From: Prevotella denticola
GTDB lineage: Bacteria; Bacteroidota; Bacteroidia; Bacteroidales; Bacteroidaceae
Assembly: GCF_900454835.1 (NCBI RefSeq)
Contig: NZ_UGTM01000002.1
Location: 496,001-560,000, forward strand
Reading direction: 5' to 3'
DNA length: 64,000 nucleotides
Shown: positions 44,031 through 53,699 of the stretch, piece after piece
Position numbering within the stretch: the first letter of the stretch is position 1
Layout of the letters: the number at the start of each line of letters is the position of its first letter
Notes under the pieces: model-generated
Seen by the model: the letters and a program-made list of their open reading frames with translations, nothing else
What the model was told of the DNA's origin: nothing
Databases searched by the model: none
Translations under genes and position numbers: made by a program

Positions 44031-45155
44031 ATGGAGAAAACCCGTTTTGATGACATCCGACCGTACAATGCAGAGGAGATTCCGGCTGCAATGGTGCGCA
44101 TAGCCGGCAGTTCGTCCTTTCCGCTCCTTGCTTCCTACGTCTATCCGGACGAGCCTTTGGAAGCGGTGCGCAGGCGCATTGCGGGCTACAGGACCGTGCG
44201 TGAGTTCCAGACGGAGACGATGCGGATGGTCAACCAGCGTGTCATAGAACGCAGCATCAGGGAGTTCAGCTGCTCGGGACTTGAAAAACTGGACCGGGAG
44301 ACACGTTATCTCTTCGTTTCCAACCACCGTGACATCATGCTGGACTCCAGTCTGCTGCAGTACTTCTTCGTCTCCCGGGGCTTTGAGACGACGGAGATCA
44401 CCTTCGGGGCCAACCTGATGATCAACCAGCTGGTGATAGACATCGGCAAGAGCAACAAGATGTTCAAGGTGGAGCGGCCGGGAAACAACATCAAGGACTT
44501 CTACCGCAGTTCCCGCCATCTGTCGGACTACATCCGCCATGTCATTACCGAGAAGGGGGAGTCGGTATGGATCGCCCAGCGCAACGGCAGGACGAAAGAC
44601 GGCAACGACATGACCGACCAGGGCATCATCAAGATGTTCTGCATGTCGTGTCCCGAAGACAAGATCAGTGCCATTGATGACCTGCACATCGTCCCTGTTG
44701 CCGTGTCCTACGAGTGGGAGCCTTGCGACGTGCTCAAGACGCTCGAACTCTATGAGTCGCAGTTCTCTAAATATACGAAGAAGCCTGGAGAAGATCTCAA
44801 CAGCATTCTCACAGGCATCGTGCAGGAGAAGGGCAGGGTACACTTCGAACTGTGCGACCCGCTGTCGTATGCCGAGCTGGCGAAGTTCGAGGCTCTGACG
44901 AACAACGAGTACCACAAGCGGGTCGCACGTCTCGTCGACGGCCGCATCCATGCGGCTTACCGCCTTTACCCCAACAACTACATCGCCTATGACCTGCGGT
45001 ATGGGACGACGAAATACCGGCACTGTTACACGGAGGCCGAGAAGGCTGCGTTCATGCAGCGGCTGCAGATGCTGGAGCGGTATGACACCTGCGACATTGA
45101 CACGCTGAAAGACCTGTTCCTGGGCATCTATTCGAACCCGGTAAACAACAAGTGA
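44031..45155 (+). CDS. PlsB/PlsC-like acyltransferase (soluble)
   Basis: A 374-residue protein without clear membrane segments. The acyltransferase motif is FVSNHRDIMLDSSLL (HxxxxD), followed by a glycine/arginine region with WIAQRNGRTKDGNDM. Family knowledge: glycerol-3-phosphate-type acyltransferases; Bacteroidetes relatives are found near aryl-polyene genes. Inference: supplies the glycerolipid or acyl ester that carries the pigment. The next gene overlaps its stop by 4 bp. Confidence 0.85.
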   Translation: MEKTRFDDIRPYNAEEIPAAMVRIAGSSSFPLLASYVYPDEPLEAVRRRIAGYRTVREFQTETMRMVNQRVIERSIREFSCSGLEKLDRETRYLFVSNHRDIMLDSSLLQYFFVSRGFETTEITFGANLMINQLVIDIGKSNKMFKVERPGNNIKDFYRSSRHLSDYIRHVITEKGESVWIAQRNGRTKDGNDMTDQGIIKMFCMSCPEDKISAIDDLHIVPVAVSYEWEPCDVLKTLELYESQFSKYTKKPGEDLNSILTGIVQEKGRVHFELCDPLSYAELAKFEALTNNEYHKRVARLVDGRIHAAYRLYPNNYIAYDLRYGTTKYRHCYTEAEKAAFMQRLQMLERYDTCDIDTLKDLFLGIYSNPVNNK

Positions 45156-48100
45156 GAATGACGGAAGCAATACTGGAACTATATGATTATCTGCGGCGGC
45201 ACCGTCTTGCGGGCGTGCTGTCGTTCGTGGCCGTCACGCTGCTGCTGACGGCGGCGGTGCTGCGGCTGGGCTATAAGGAGGATATAGCTGACTTCCTGCC
45301 TGTCGACAGCAACCATCATGATGCGCTGAAGGTGTATCAGGACATATCGGGTGCGAATAAAATCTTCGCCGTTTTCCAGTACCGTGACACGACGAAGACC
45401 GATGCCGACGGCCTGGCGGCCGCCGTGGATGCCTTTGCCGGCGAGGTGGAGCGGACTGATACGGCGCACATCGTGCAGAACCTCACATCGCAGGTGGATC
45501 TTGAGAAGCTGGCTGCGGTGACGGGCTTCGTCTACCGGAACATTCCGTACTTCCTTACCGAGCATGACTATGCCCGCATGGACAGTGCCCTGCGTGTTCC
45601 CGGCTACGTCAGGAAGCAGCTGCAGCAGGACAAGCAGCTGCTGATGTTCCCTGCCGGCGATGTCCTTTCGGACAACATACAGCGCGACCCACTGAACCTC
45701 TTCACGCCTGTCGTGCAGAAACTACAGCGTTCCGACACGGGCCTTCGGTATGAGCTTTATGACGGCCACATCTTCTCTCCCGATATGAAGAGGGCCGTCG
45801 TGATGCTCGACTCGCCCTACGGCGCAAGCGAGACGGAGAACAATGCACGCCTCATCGCTATGCTGCAGGGATGCGGGAAGCGGGCACTGGCACAGAACGG
45901 GGGCGTCGACGTGCATATCATCGGCGGTCCGGTGATAGCCGTCGGGAACGCTTCGCAGATCAAGTCGGACAGTATCCTCTCGGTGATGATTGCCGTGACG
46001 CTCATCATGGCATTGCTGCTCTTCACCCTGCGCAGCGTCCGCAACATCTCGCTCATCATCCTTTCCATCGCCTGGGGATGGCTGTTCGCCATGGGCGGAC
46101 TGGCCTTGTTCCATGACAGTGTGTCTATTATCGTCATCGGCATCAGCTCGGTCATCCTGGGAATCGCCGTCAATTATCCGCTGCACTTCATCGCCCACCT
46201 CTCACATACGCCTGACAGGAAGCGTGCCCTGCGCGAGATCATGATGCCGCTGCTGGTGGGCAACGTCACGACCGTCGGTGCCTTTCTTGCCCTGGTGCCT
46301 CTGCAGTCGGCGGCATTGAGAGACCTGGGTCTCTTCAGCTCCTTCCTCCTGGTGGGTACGATAGTCTTCGTACTTGTCTATCTGCCGCATATCACGAAGG
46401 AGACAAGGGAGGTGAAGCATACGTTCCTCGACCGTCTGAGTGATGTCTCGCTGGAGAAGAAGCCCGTCTTTGTCGGCATTGTCGTGCTGCTGACGCTCGT
46501 CTTCGGCTGTTTCAGTTTCCAGACGCAGTTTGATGCCAATATGGCCGACATCAATTACATGACCCGTGAGCAGAAAGCCGACATGGCTTACTTCCAGAAG
46601 ATTATGACGGCCGGCGGCGGCTACCAGAAGGTGTACGCCGTGGCGGGCGACTCCACGATGGACGGGGCGTTGGAGAAGAACCGGCGGCTGCAGCCCTCAC
46701 TTGAAAGGCTGGTGCGCGACAAGGAGGTACACGGGTACAGTTCCTGCAGCCAGTTCATCGTGTCCGAAGCCGAGCAGAGACGCAGACTGGCACTGTGGGA
46801 GGGCTTCCTGAAACGGCATAAGGAGCTGCTGACGGCCTCGCTCCGTGCCGCCATGCAGGCAGAAGGCTTCGCCCCCGACAGCTTCGACGACTATTATTCG
46901 CTGCTCGGCAGACATTACCGGCCGCAGCAGGCGGCTTATTTCGCACCGCTGACGAAGACCCTCTTTGCCGGGAACATCAGTGTCGACAGGGCGGAGAAAC
47001 GGTACAGCATCGTGAATGTGCTTTCTGTCAAGGACGGAGATGTGCAGCGCGTCGAGGACAGGCTGGCTGATGAGGACTGCTTCTGTTTCGACATCGTGAG
47101 CATGAACAGCGCCATAGCCGGTCATCTGTCCGACGATTTCAACTATATCGGCATCGCCTGCGGACTCATCGTGTTCTTCTTCCTCTGGCTTTCCTTCGGC
47201 AATCTCGAACTGGCATTGCTCTCTTTCGTGCCGATGGCCGTGAGCTGGCTGTGGATACTGGGCATCATGTCGCTGTGCGGAATGCAGTTCAATATCGTCA
47301 ACATCATCCTTGCCACGTTCATCTTCGGGCAGGGCGACGACTATACCATCTTCATGACCGAGGGGGCCATGTACGAGTATGCTTACCGGCGGAAGATGCT
47401 GTCGTCTTACAAGCACTCGATCATCCTGTCGGCACTGATCATGTTCATCGGTATCGGGACACTGATCGTGGCACGCCATCCGGCACTGCATTCGCTGGCC
47501 GAGGTGACCATAGCGGGGATGTTCTCCGTGGTGCTGATGGCGTATATCTTTCCTCCGCTGATATTCAATTTCCTTGTCAGAAGCGGCGGAAAATACAGGA
47601 CGCGCCCTGTTTCCATCAGGAGGCTTTCGGTGATGGGACTGTGCGCACTGGCGTTCTTCGTCCAGCTGGCATCGGTCTATGTGCTGGGCTTTCTCCTCCT
47701 GGGACTGCTGCCATGGTCGGAGAAACGCCGTGCGTGGCTCAGACGGTACCAGCAACGGCTGTTCCTGTTCGACCTGCGGCATATCCCGTATGTCCGGTTC
47801 CACGTTGAAGGAATAACGCGGGAGACCTTCGGCACGGCTTCCGTCGTCATCTGCAACCACCAGTCCATGCTCGATGCGGCCGTCTTCATGGCGTTGAGTC
47901 CCAGGACGGTCCTTGTGTCGAATGGGAAGGTGAGCCGCAACCGGATCATCCGGCAGGTCTATAAGTGGAACGGCTTCATAACGTTAGACTACAAAGATGC
48001 CATCAATGACAGCCTGATGAGGAAGTACATCGCACAGGGTTACAGTCTGGTCATCTTCCCGGAGGGGAAACGTAATGCACGTTCGTCCATCTGCAGATTC

Positions 48101-48682
48101 CATAAGGGAGCATTCCTGCTGGCGGAACGCTACCAGCTTGACATACAGCCGTTCATCATCCATGGACTGAATGCGGTGCTGCCGCGCAATAGCATTCAGG
48201 TCTTCCCGGGCACCATCACGGTGAAGGCGTACCGCCGTGTGCGTCAGGACGGCCATACGGCCTACCCGGAGCTTACCTCACGTGTGCATGGCTTCTATAA
48301 ACAAGAGTATGAGAAGCTTGCCCGCAAGATGGAGACGGCCGCTTACTTCACCCCTCTGGTTGAGGACCGCTATCGTTACAAGGGCGTGGAAATCAGTCGT
48401 TCCGTAGGCAGAAATCTCCGGCGCAACGGCAGCTTCGCACGGTGGGTGGACACTGCGGAGGAGTATTCCGCCGTGTTGATACTGAATAAGGACCATGGCG
48501 AGTTTTCCCTGCTCTACGCTCTGGTACACCCGTCGACGCTTGTGACGGTGTGGGAAGAGGACGGGAACAGGCGCGCCCTGCTGACTTACTGTGCCAAGGG
48601 CATAGCCGACAACCTGCGGGTCGTTGACAAGGCAGACATCGGAGAGGCGGAGGAAGCAGGGGTAAAGGTCATTTCCCTGTGA
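45152..48682 (+). CDS. MMPL/RND exporter fused to a PlsC acyltransferase
   Basis: A 1176-residue protein. Residues 1-800 are an RND/MMPL transporter: one TM helix near 20-40, a periplasmic loop, five TM helices near 265-410, a second loop and further TM helices near 665-800. Residues ~860-1080 form a PlsC acyltransferase with CNHQSMLDAA (HxxxxD) and FPEGKRNARSS. The last ~100 residues are of unknown fold. Family knowledge: MMPL exporters are found in aryl-polyene clusters. Inference: it acylates the lipid on the inner face and exports the pigment. Confidence 0.92.
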   Translation: MRMTEAILELYDYLRRHRLAGVLSFVAVTLLLTAAVLRLGYKEDIADFLPVDSNHHDALKVYQDISGANKIFAVFQYRDTTKTDADGLAAAVDAFAGEVERTDTAHIVQNLTSQVDLEKLAAVTGFVYRNIPYFLTEHDYARMDSALRVPGYVRKQLQQDKQLLMFPAGDVLSDNIQRDPLNLFTPVVQKLQRSDTGLRYELYDGHIFSPDMKRAVVMLDSPYGASETENNARLIAMLQGCGKRALAQNGGVDVHIIGGPVIAVGNASQIKSDSILSVMIAVTLIMALLLFTLRSVRNISLIILSIAWGWLFAMGGLALFHDSVSIIVIGISSVILGIAVNYPLHFIAHLSHTPDRKRALREIMMPLLVGNVTTVGAFLALVPLQSAALRDLGLFSSFLLVGTIVFVLVYLPHITKETREVKHTFLDRLSDVSLEKKPVFVGIVVLLTLVFGCFSFQTQFDANMADINYMTREQKADMAYFQKIMTAGGGYQKVYAVAGDSTMDGALEKNRRLQPSLERLVRDKEVHGYSSCSQFIVSEAEQRRRLALWEGFLKRHKELLTASLRAAMQAEGFAPDSFDDYYSLLGRHYRPQQAAYFAPLTKTLFAGNISVDRAEKRYSIVNVLSVKDGDVQRVEDRLADEDCFCFDIVSMNSAIAGHLSDDFNYIGIACGLIVFFFLWLSFGNLELALLSFVPMAVSWLWILGIMSLCGMQFNIVNIILATFIFGQGDDYTIFMTEGAMYEYAYRRKMLSSYKHSIILSALIMFIGIGTLIVARHPALHSLAEVTIAGMFSVVLMAYIFPPLIFNFLVRSGGKYRTRPVSIRRLSVMGLCALAFFVQLASVYVLGFLLLGLLPWSEKRRAWLRRYQQRLFLFDLRHIPYVRFHVEGITRETFGTASVVICNHQSMLDAAVFMALSPRTVLVSNGKVSRNRIIRQVYKWNGFITLDYKDAINDSLMRKYIAQGYSLVIFPEGKRNARSSICRFHKGAFLLAERYQLDIQPFIIHGLNAVLPRNSIQVFPGTITVKAYRRVRQDGHTAYPELTSRVHGFYKQEYEKLARKMETAAYFTPLVEDRYRYKGVEISRSVGRNLRRNGSFARWVDTAEEYSAVLILNKDHGEFSLLYALVHPSTLVTVWEEDGNRRALLTYCAKGIADNLRVVDKADIGEAEEAGVKVISL

Positions 48683-48927
48683 TGGCGGACAGGCGGCACG
48701 GGATGTCCCCGGCAGCCGGCCGGACCTCCCGCACTGTCTTCTGTCCTGACAGGCCGGAGCGGACGCTGATGCTGTCCGCAGACTGACACCGCGCAGAGCT
48801 GTCGCAGTCGGCGGAGCTGCCTGTCGGCATGGAACGGGGCTCCGGACGTCCGCATCCGGGAGAACCGGTGGCGTTGCCGGCTGGACATTCTCCCGCATTC
48901 ATTCAGAAACAAACAATCAGAAGAAAT

Positions 48928-49158
48928 ATGAAAGAAGACATTCGCAAGAGATTGGAAGAGGTGCTGCCGATCGTTGATTTCGATTCCGACTTCCTGTTCC
49001 AGGAACTCGATTCGCTGGGTATCACGACCATTCTGATGACGCTTTCGGATATGTACGGCATAGAACTGGACCGTTCGGACGTGACACCGAAGAATTTCAA
49101 GACGCTCGGAAGTCTTGTGGAACTGGTAAAGAAAAAGCTCAATAAGGATGCGGATTGA
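48928..49158 (+). CDS. Acyl carrier protein 3
   Basis: Seventy-six residues from ATG 48928. Attachment serine about 29 in ELDSLGITTIL. Its next-door acyl ligase gene overlaps the end by 11 bp, so this ACP is the likely acceptor of the activated starter acid. The gap before it (48683-48927) shows no gene. Confidence 0.9.
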   Translation: MKEDIRKRLEEVLPIVDFDSDFLFQELDSLGITTILMTLSDMYGIELDRSDVTPKNFKTLGSLVELVKKKLNKDAD

Positions 49159-50473
49159 AGACAAACTACATGAGAATGCCCTCCGTTATCCCGACAAGAC
49201 GGCGCTGATATGCGGCGATGAGGCTTATACCTATGCACAGCTGGCAGAGGCCGTAGACAGGAAGACGGCTGCAATGGGCGATGTAAAAGGCCGCCTGCAG
49301 CCGCTCGTGGCCGCCTCTACGGCTGATTTCCTCATCACCTACTTTGCCCTTCACCTTGCCGGGGCAGTGGCAGTCCCGTTGCATAAGGACCTGTCTGCCC
49401 GGAAGCTGGACGAGCTTTCAGGGCTGCTGGCACGGGGCTCTGCACCCCATGATGTGGCTGACATTCTCTTCACCACAGGCACCACAGGCAATGCGAAGGC
49501 CGTGATGATAAGCCATCAGGTGATATGGGCCGATGCCGAGAACCTTGTCCAGGCACAGGGATTCGCCCCTGACATGACGTTTGTCATCAATGGGCCGCTG
49601 AATCACATCGGCAGTCTGTCGAAGGTTTATCCGACGGTTTATGTCGGCGGAACCATACGGATCGTCGATGGGATGAAGGATATCCGGAAGTTCTTTGCCG
49701 CCATAGAACGGGCGGAGGGGAAAGTCGCTACATTCCTTGTGCCTGCCGCCATCCGTATGCTGATCACCTTGTGGGAGAAGGAACTGCGGGCGTGTGCGCC
49801 GAAGATTGACTTCATAGAAACGGGGGCGGCACCGATGGCTGCTTCGGATATGCGGAAATTGTGCAGGCTGCTGCCCGGAAGCCGGCTTTACAACACCTAT
49901 GCCTCGACGGAGACAGGAATCATCGCAACCTACGACTTTAACGACGGTGAATGCCTTGCGGGCTGCGTGGGACGCTCTATGCGTCACTCGGAATTCTTCA
50001 TCACGGCCGACGGCCGGGTTGCCTGTAAGGGACTGACGCTGATGACGGGCTACTGGAACGATGCGGAAGCTACCGGACGTGTCCTGCAGGAGGGGACTGT
50101 GACGACGGCCGACCTGGGTTCTGTCGACGGCCGGGGCAGACTGCACCTGCAGGGGAGGGACGACGACACGATAAACGTCGGCGGATACAAGGTGGCACCG
50201 TCGGAGGTTGAAGACACGGCAATGGCCTTCGCAGGCGTGCAGGACTGTATCTGTATTCCTGCCCTGCATCCTGTGATGGGTATGGTACTGAAGCTGATGG
50301 TTGTCCCGCAGGCAGACTATGACAGGAAAAAGCTGATAGCCTTTCTGAAAGACAGGCTTGAACCTTATAAAGTCCCGTTCTTCTATGAAGAGACCACGGC
50401 CGTCCGGCGTACTTTCAATGGGAAGACCGACCGCAAGTGGTATATCTCTCAGCTGAAGAACCGTGCGGACTGA
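49148..50473 (+). CDS. Acyl-ACP/CoA ligase (ANL superfamily), starter activation
   Basis: A 441-residue AMP-forming ligase, shorter than the usual ~520. Seen: P-loop LFTTGTTGNAKAVMIS near residue 110, YASTETG near 250, hinge GRDDDTINVGGYKVAPSEVE near 335-355 and the catalytic lysine region FNGKTDRKW at the C-terminus. Inference: activates an aromatic acid and loads it on the neighbouring ACP (ApeH-like). It is the last gene of the cluster. Confidence 0.9.
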   Translation: MRIEDKLHENALRYPDKTALICGDEAYTYAQLAEAVDRKTAAMGDVKGRLQPLVAASTADFLITYFALHLAGAVAVPLHKDLSARKLDELSGLLARGSAPHDVADILFTTGTTGNAKAVMISHQVIWADAENLVQAQGFAPDMTFVINGPLNHIGSLSKVYPTVYVGGTIRIVDGMKDIRKFFAAIERAEGKVATFLVPAAIRMLITLWEKELRACAPKIDFIETGAAPMAASDMRKLCRLLPGSRLYNTYASTETGIIATYDFNDGECLAGCVGRSMRHSEFFITADGRVACKGLTLMTGYWNDAEATGRVLQEGTVTTADLGSVDGRGRLHLQGRDDDTINVGGYKVAPSEVEDTAMAFAGVQDCICIPALHPVMGMVLKLMVVPQADYDRKKLIAFLKDRLEPYKVPFFYEETTAVRRTFNGKTDRKWYISQLKNRAD

Positions 50474-50510
50474 TTCTGTCCTTCGGGCACACAGTGAAAA
50501 CCTAACTTGA

Positions 50511-51149
50511 TTTTGCCCTTCAAACTATAAGCGGGTTTTTCCTAAAAGCAAAGAAAAGAAGAAGAGTCACACTGGTTGTCTTATCGGTATTTTGCTTACA
50601 CTGGTTGTCTTGGTTGCAGTGATGGTTGTTACTTGTCCAAAGACAGAACAACACAAGGAAGTACTCTCTACCGTTATCACTACTACTGTAAATAATGCTG
50701 TAAATGACAACGATAATCTTACAGGCAACACCTTCATCGACAACGCTTTCAAAACAGTCAGCAATGCCTTTGCAGGTAAGGTGATTGAGACTGCTGTTGA
50801 TAACCTCGTCACTGTCGATAACTATGTTGTATGTTCATTAGGTAAGGTACACTATGATGGCAAAGATCATATCGTATCTTTAGGTGTCTTCGGGCATATC
50901 TTTACTGTAGATGAAGATGACCTTCAAGAAGCTGCAGAACAGTATTACAAGAAAGAAGAAATCAACATGAAGGAACAACTTAAGAAAAAAGCACAGAAGA
51001 TGTTGCAGGAAAACATCATTGCACCTGCAACCTCAGCCATCGAAGGACTATTGGGAAGTGCTATGGATGGTCTTCTGGATGAAATCGGTTTAGACAATCA
51101 ACCCTCAAAACAAAGTAAGAAAAAGACAGTGGAAGCTGATTCTATCTAA
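50511..51149 (+). pseudogene. Small membrane protein (DUF4359-like) without a clear start
   Basis: The open frame runs from the TGA at 50508 to the stop at 51149, with one hydrophobic N-terminal helix (CLIGILLTLVVLVAVMVV) and a polar remainder rich in coiled helix. No ATG precedes the helix; the only start in the usual place would be TTG 50592, inside the helix, which would remove its basic flank (KEKKKSHTG). It therefore looks 5'-truncated or altered at the junction with the GC-rich ligase gene. Function unknown. It is AT-rich, unlike its left neighbour. Confidence 0.6.
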
Positions 51150-51265
51150 GTAAATATTAGGCTTTCAGATAACAAGAGAACTGACTTATAGATGGATAAT
51201 AACGCAAAAGATAGTTGTTAAAAAACAATATTTCTACATAAAAGGAAAGGTTTTACATATTATCT

Positions 51266-51297
51266 TTTGCATATAAACAATATTTTATATACATTTG
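51266..51297 (+). promoter_or_regulatory. Full Bacteroidetes promoter (TTTG / TACATTTG)
   Basis: A -33 element TTTG (51266-51269) and -7 box TACATTTG (51290-51297) are separated by 20 bp, close to the ideal. It drives the coiled-coil lipoprotein gene at 51325. Confidence 0.65.
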
Positions 51298-51324
51298 CAC
51301 AATTAATTTAAATAGAATACAAGT

Positions 51325-51744
51325 ATGAAGAAATTATTTTTTTTAGGATTAATAACGTTGTCTTTTGTATCTTGTGCCTCTTCTTTAAATAGTGAAAAGA
51401 TTGACACTCTGAAAGAACATCGGAAGGTGCTCAAGATGACTACAGAGTTAAACAAACTGCAGTTAGATTACGAAAAAGAGAAGGCAAACAATGTCGAACT
51501 CAGCAAGAAAGCTGCTGACATCAATGTTGAAGCAAATGTAGCTACAACAGAATTCAACACAACCAACGCATCAAACACTGTTAAGGATGCAAAGACCACT
51601 ATCAAGCGTCTGAAGGAAGCTAAGTCTATCAACAAGAAGTTGGCTAAGAGTCAAAAGACTTTAAGAAAGATGGAAAAGAAGATTGCTAAGGTTAAGGCAA
51701 AGATTGATGACTGTAACAAACGCATCAAGTTTGTTAACAATTAA
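51325..51744 (+). CDS. Coiled-coil lipoprotein
   Basis: A 139-residue protein: signal sequence with lipobox LSFVSCAS (acylated Cys about 17), then almost entirely charged helix, predicted coiled coil (LNKLQLDYEKEKANNVELSK; LRKMEKKIAKVKAKIDD). Function unknown; it resembles short coiled-coil lipoproteins of Prevotella. AT-rich codon use sets it apart from the pigment cluster. Confidence 0.8.
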   Translation: MKKLFFLGLITLSFVSCASSLNSEKIDTLKEHRKVLKMTTELNKLQLDYEKEKANNVELSKKAADINVEANVATTEFNTTNASNTVKDAKTTIKRLKEAKSINKKLAKSQKTLRKMEKKIAKVKAKIDDCNKRIKFVNN

Positions 51745-51771
51745 TATTGTTAGAGATATTGCAATAAATAA

Positions 51772-53696
51772 GAGGGTGTGTCAAAATGTACACATCCTCT
51801 TTTTTATGCACAAAGCCCCGACTTTCTCAAGCCAGGGCTTTGCTATTTCCTAAAGTTTTTGTACCTTTAGGCATACAAAAAATCTCATTATGACAAAGGT
51901 ACACTTTCGTTCTTACATACACAAGAAAATGATTCTTTTTCCTCAAAGAATCGATAAGGATATCGCAGAAGATGACCCTGTTCGTCTTTTAGACGCCTTG
52001 GTGGATAATCTTATGTTGGATAGTGTCTACAAACTTTATAAGCCCAGTGGTCGCAAACCTTATCATCCACAAATGATGCTCAAGGTGATTCTTTACGCCT
52101 ACATGAATAATATCTATTCCTGCCGTCGTATAGAGTCGCTTCTCAAGCGTGACATTCATTTCATCTATCTGGCAGGATATGAGCAGCCTGATTTTATTAC
52201 CATCAATCGTTTTCGTAATCGTGTGAAAAAGGAAATCAACAATATCTTCACACAAGTGGTATTAGTACTTGCAGCCAAAGGTTTGATAAGTCTTGACGTT
52301 GAATATATTGACGGCACAAAAATAGAATCGAAAGCCAACAAGTATACCTTCGTTTGGAAGAGAACCGTGGAAAAGAACCGCGCCAGGTTGCAGGAACAAA
52401 TACGCACACTCTTGCTTCAGGTTGATGATGTCATAGCGCAGGACAATGCCGCTAAGACAGAAGGTGTCGAGTTTACTGCAGCTCTGCTCGATGAGATATC
52501 CGAGGAATTGAACAAGTCTTTGGAATCAGCCCCTGAGCCTAAGACTAAAGAAGAGAAGCAGGCTGTTAGAACCAAGAAAAAACAGCTTAAAGAGCTTGAG
52601 AAGAAACGTAATAAACTCCAGGAGTATGACCAACACCTTGAGATTATGGGAGAGCGAAACTCCTACAGCAAGACCGACCCTGATGCCACGTTTATGCACA
52701 TGAAGGAGGACGCTATGCGGAACGGACAGACTAAGCCTGGATATAATCTGCAGATAGCAACGGAGAACCAGTTCATCACCGACTTTGCACTCTATGCCAA
52801 CCGTACTGATACTCTCACACTTCCCTCTTTCTTGGAGTCTTTCAACTCACGCTACCATCGTTATGCCAAGACAGTCGTAGCCGATTCGGGATATGGCTCC
52901 GAGGAGAACTATCTGTTCATGGACGTACATAATATGGAAGCCTATGTGAAGTATAACTGCTTCCACAAAGAGCAGCGTCCACGCTACACACCTGACCCAT
53001 TCAGTCCCGCAAGCCTTTATTATAATAAGGAACAGGATTTCTACGTCTGCCCTATGGGACAGCATATGAAGCGTATAGGTATGAAGCGTTCCCTAACCTC
53101 TAATGGATTCGTTACTTACAGCGTACGTTATCAGGCAGAACGCTGTGATGGTTGTCCGTTGAGAGGCTCATGTTTTAAGGCAAGAGGGAACAGAATTATA
53201 GAAGTAAACCACCAACAACAGCAATATAAGCAAAAGGCACGGGAACTACTGACCTCTAAAGAAGGCATAAAGCATCGAGGACGAAGGTGCATAGAACCTG
53301 AAGCTGTTTTTGGACAAACAAAATATAATAAAGCCTACAAGAGGTTTAGGCATTTTGGAAAAGACAAGGTCAATATGGACTTTGCCTTCTTTGCCATTGC
53401 CTTTAACATAAGGAAAATGTGTAGAAAAACCAATCTAAAGGAACTAAAAGCCGTTATGGAGGTACTTTTAGTCACCTTCAGATGCTTTATACAAGTTTAT
53501 ATAGGCTATTTAAAGGCCAATAAATCATTTTATATGAAATTAGCAGCATAGCTGCAGTAAATAATGAATTATATGGTAGACAAGGTAAAGGAAGAATAAA
53601 AAAGAGGATGTATCAATTTTGACACATCCTCATTTTTAAAGGATTGTTTCAAACTGTAAGATTATCAAAATGGTATTTGCATTTTGACCCACCCTC
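51772..53696 (+). mobile_element. IS1182-family insertion sequence
   Basis: About 1925 bp. Terminal inverted repeats GAGGGTGTGTCAAAATG (51772-51788) and CATTTTGACCCACCCTC (53680-53696) match at 16 of 17 positions. The 28-bp left end is also an imperfect hairpin, and a similar one lies inside the right end (53604-53631), which may block read-through transcription. One transposase gene fills the element. No target duplication is visible. Confidence 0.88.
51890..53551 (+). CDS. IS1182-family transposase
   Basis: A 553-residue DDE transposase. Seen: the family N-terminus (FRSYIHKKMILFPQ), the IS5/IS1182-type DUF772 region SGRKPYHPQMMLKVILYAYM, first acidic residue in DVEYIDGTKIES, VVADSGYGSEENY, and the zinc-like CDGCPLRGSC segment before the last catalytic region VFGQTKYNKAYKRFRHFG. 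Full length, no frameshift, so probably active. Confidence 0.93.
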   Translation: MTKVHFRSYIHKKMILFPQRIDKDIAEDDPVRLLDALVDNLMLDSVYKLYKPSGRKPYHPQMMLKVILYAYMNNIYSCRRIESLLKRDIHFIYLAGYEQPDFITINRFRNRVKKEINNIFTQVVLVLAAKGLISLDVEYIDGTKIESKANKYTFVWKRTVEKNRARLQEQIRTLLLQVDDVIAQDNAAKTEGVEFTAALLDEISEELNKSLESAPEPKTKEEKQAVRTKKKQLKELEKKRNKLQEYDQHLEIMGERNSYSKTDPDATFMHMKEDAMRNGQTKPGYNLQIATENQFITDFALYANRTDTLTLPSFLESFNSRYHRYAKTVVADSGYGSEENYLFMDVHNMEAYVKYNCFHKEQRPRYTPDPFSPASLYYNKEQDFYVCPMGQHMKRIGMKRSLTSNGFVTYSVRYQAERCDGCPLRGSCFKARGNRIIEVNHQQQQYKQKARELLTSKEGIKHRGRRCIEPEAVFGQTKYNKAYKRFRHFGKDKVNMDFAFFAIAFNIRKMCRKTNLKELKAVMEVLLVTFRCFIQVYIGYLKANKSFYMKLAA

Positions 53697-53699
53697 GTG

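Noticed and set aside
48683..48927. Extra small gene between the exporter and ACP 3
   Set aside because: Frames here are short and Arg/Pro-rich and lack a start with a family-like N-terminus; it is probably untranslated DNA.
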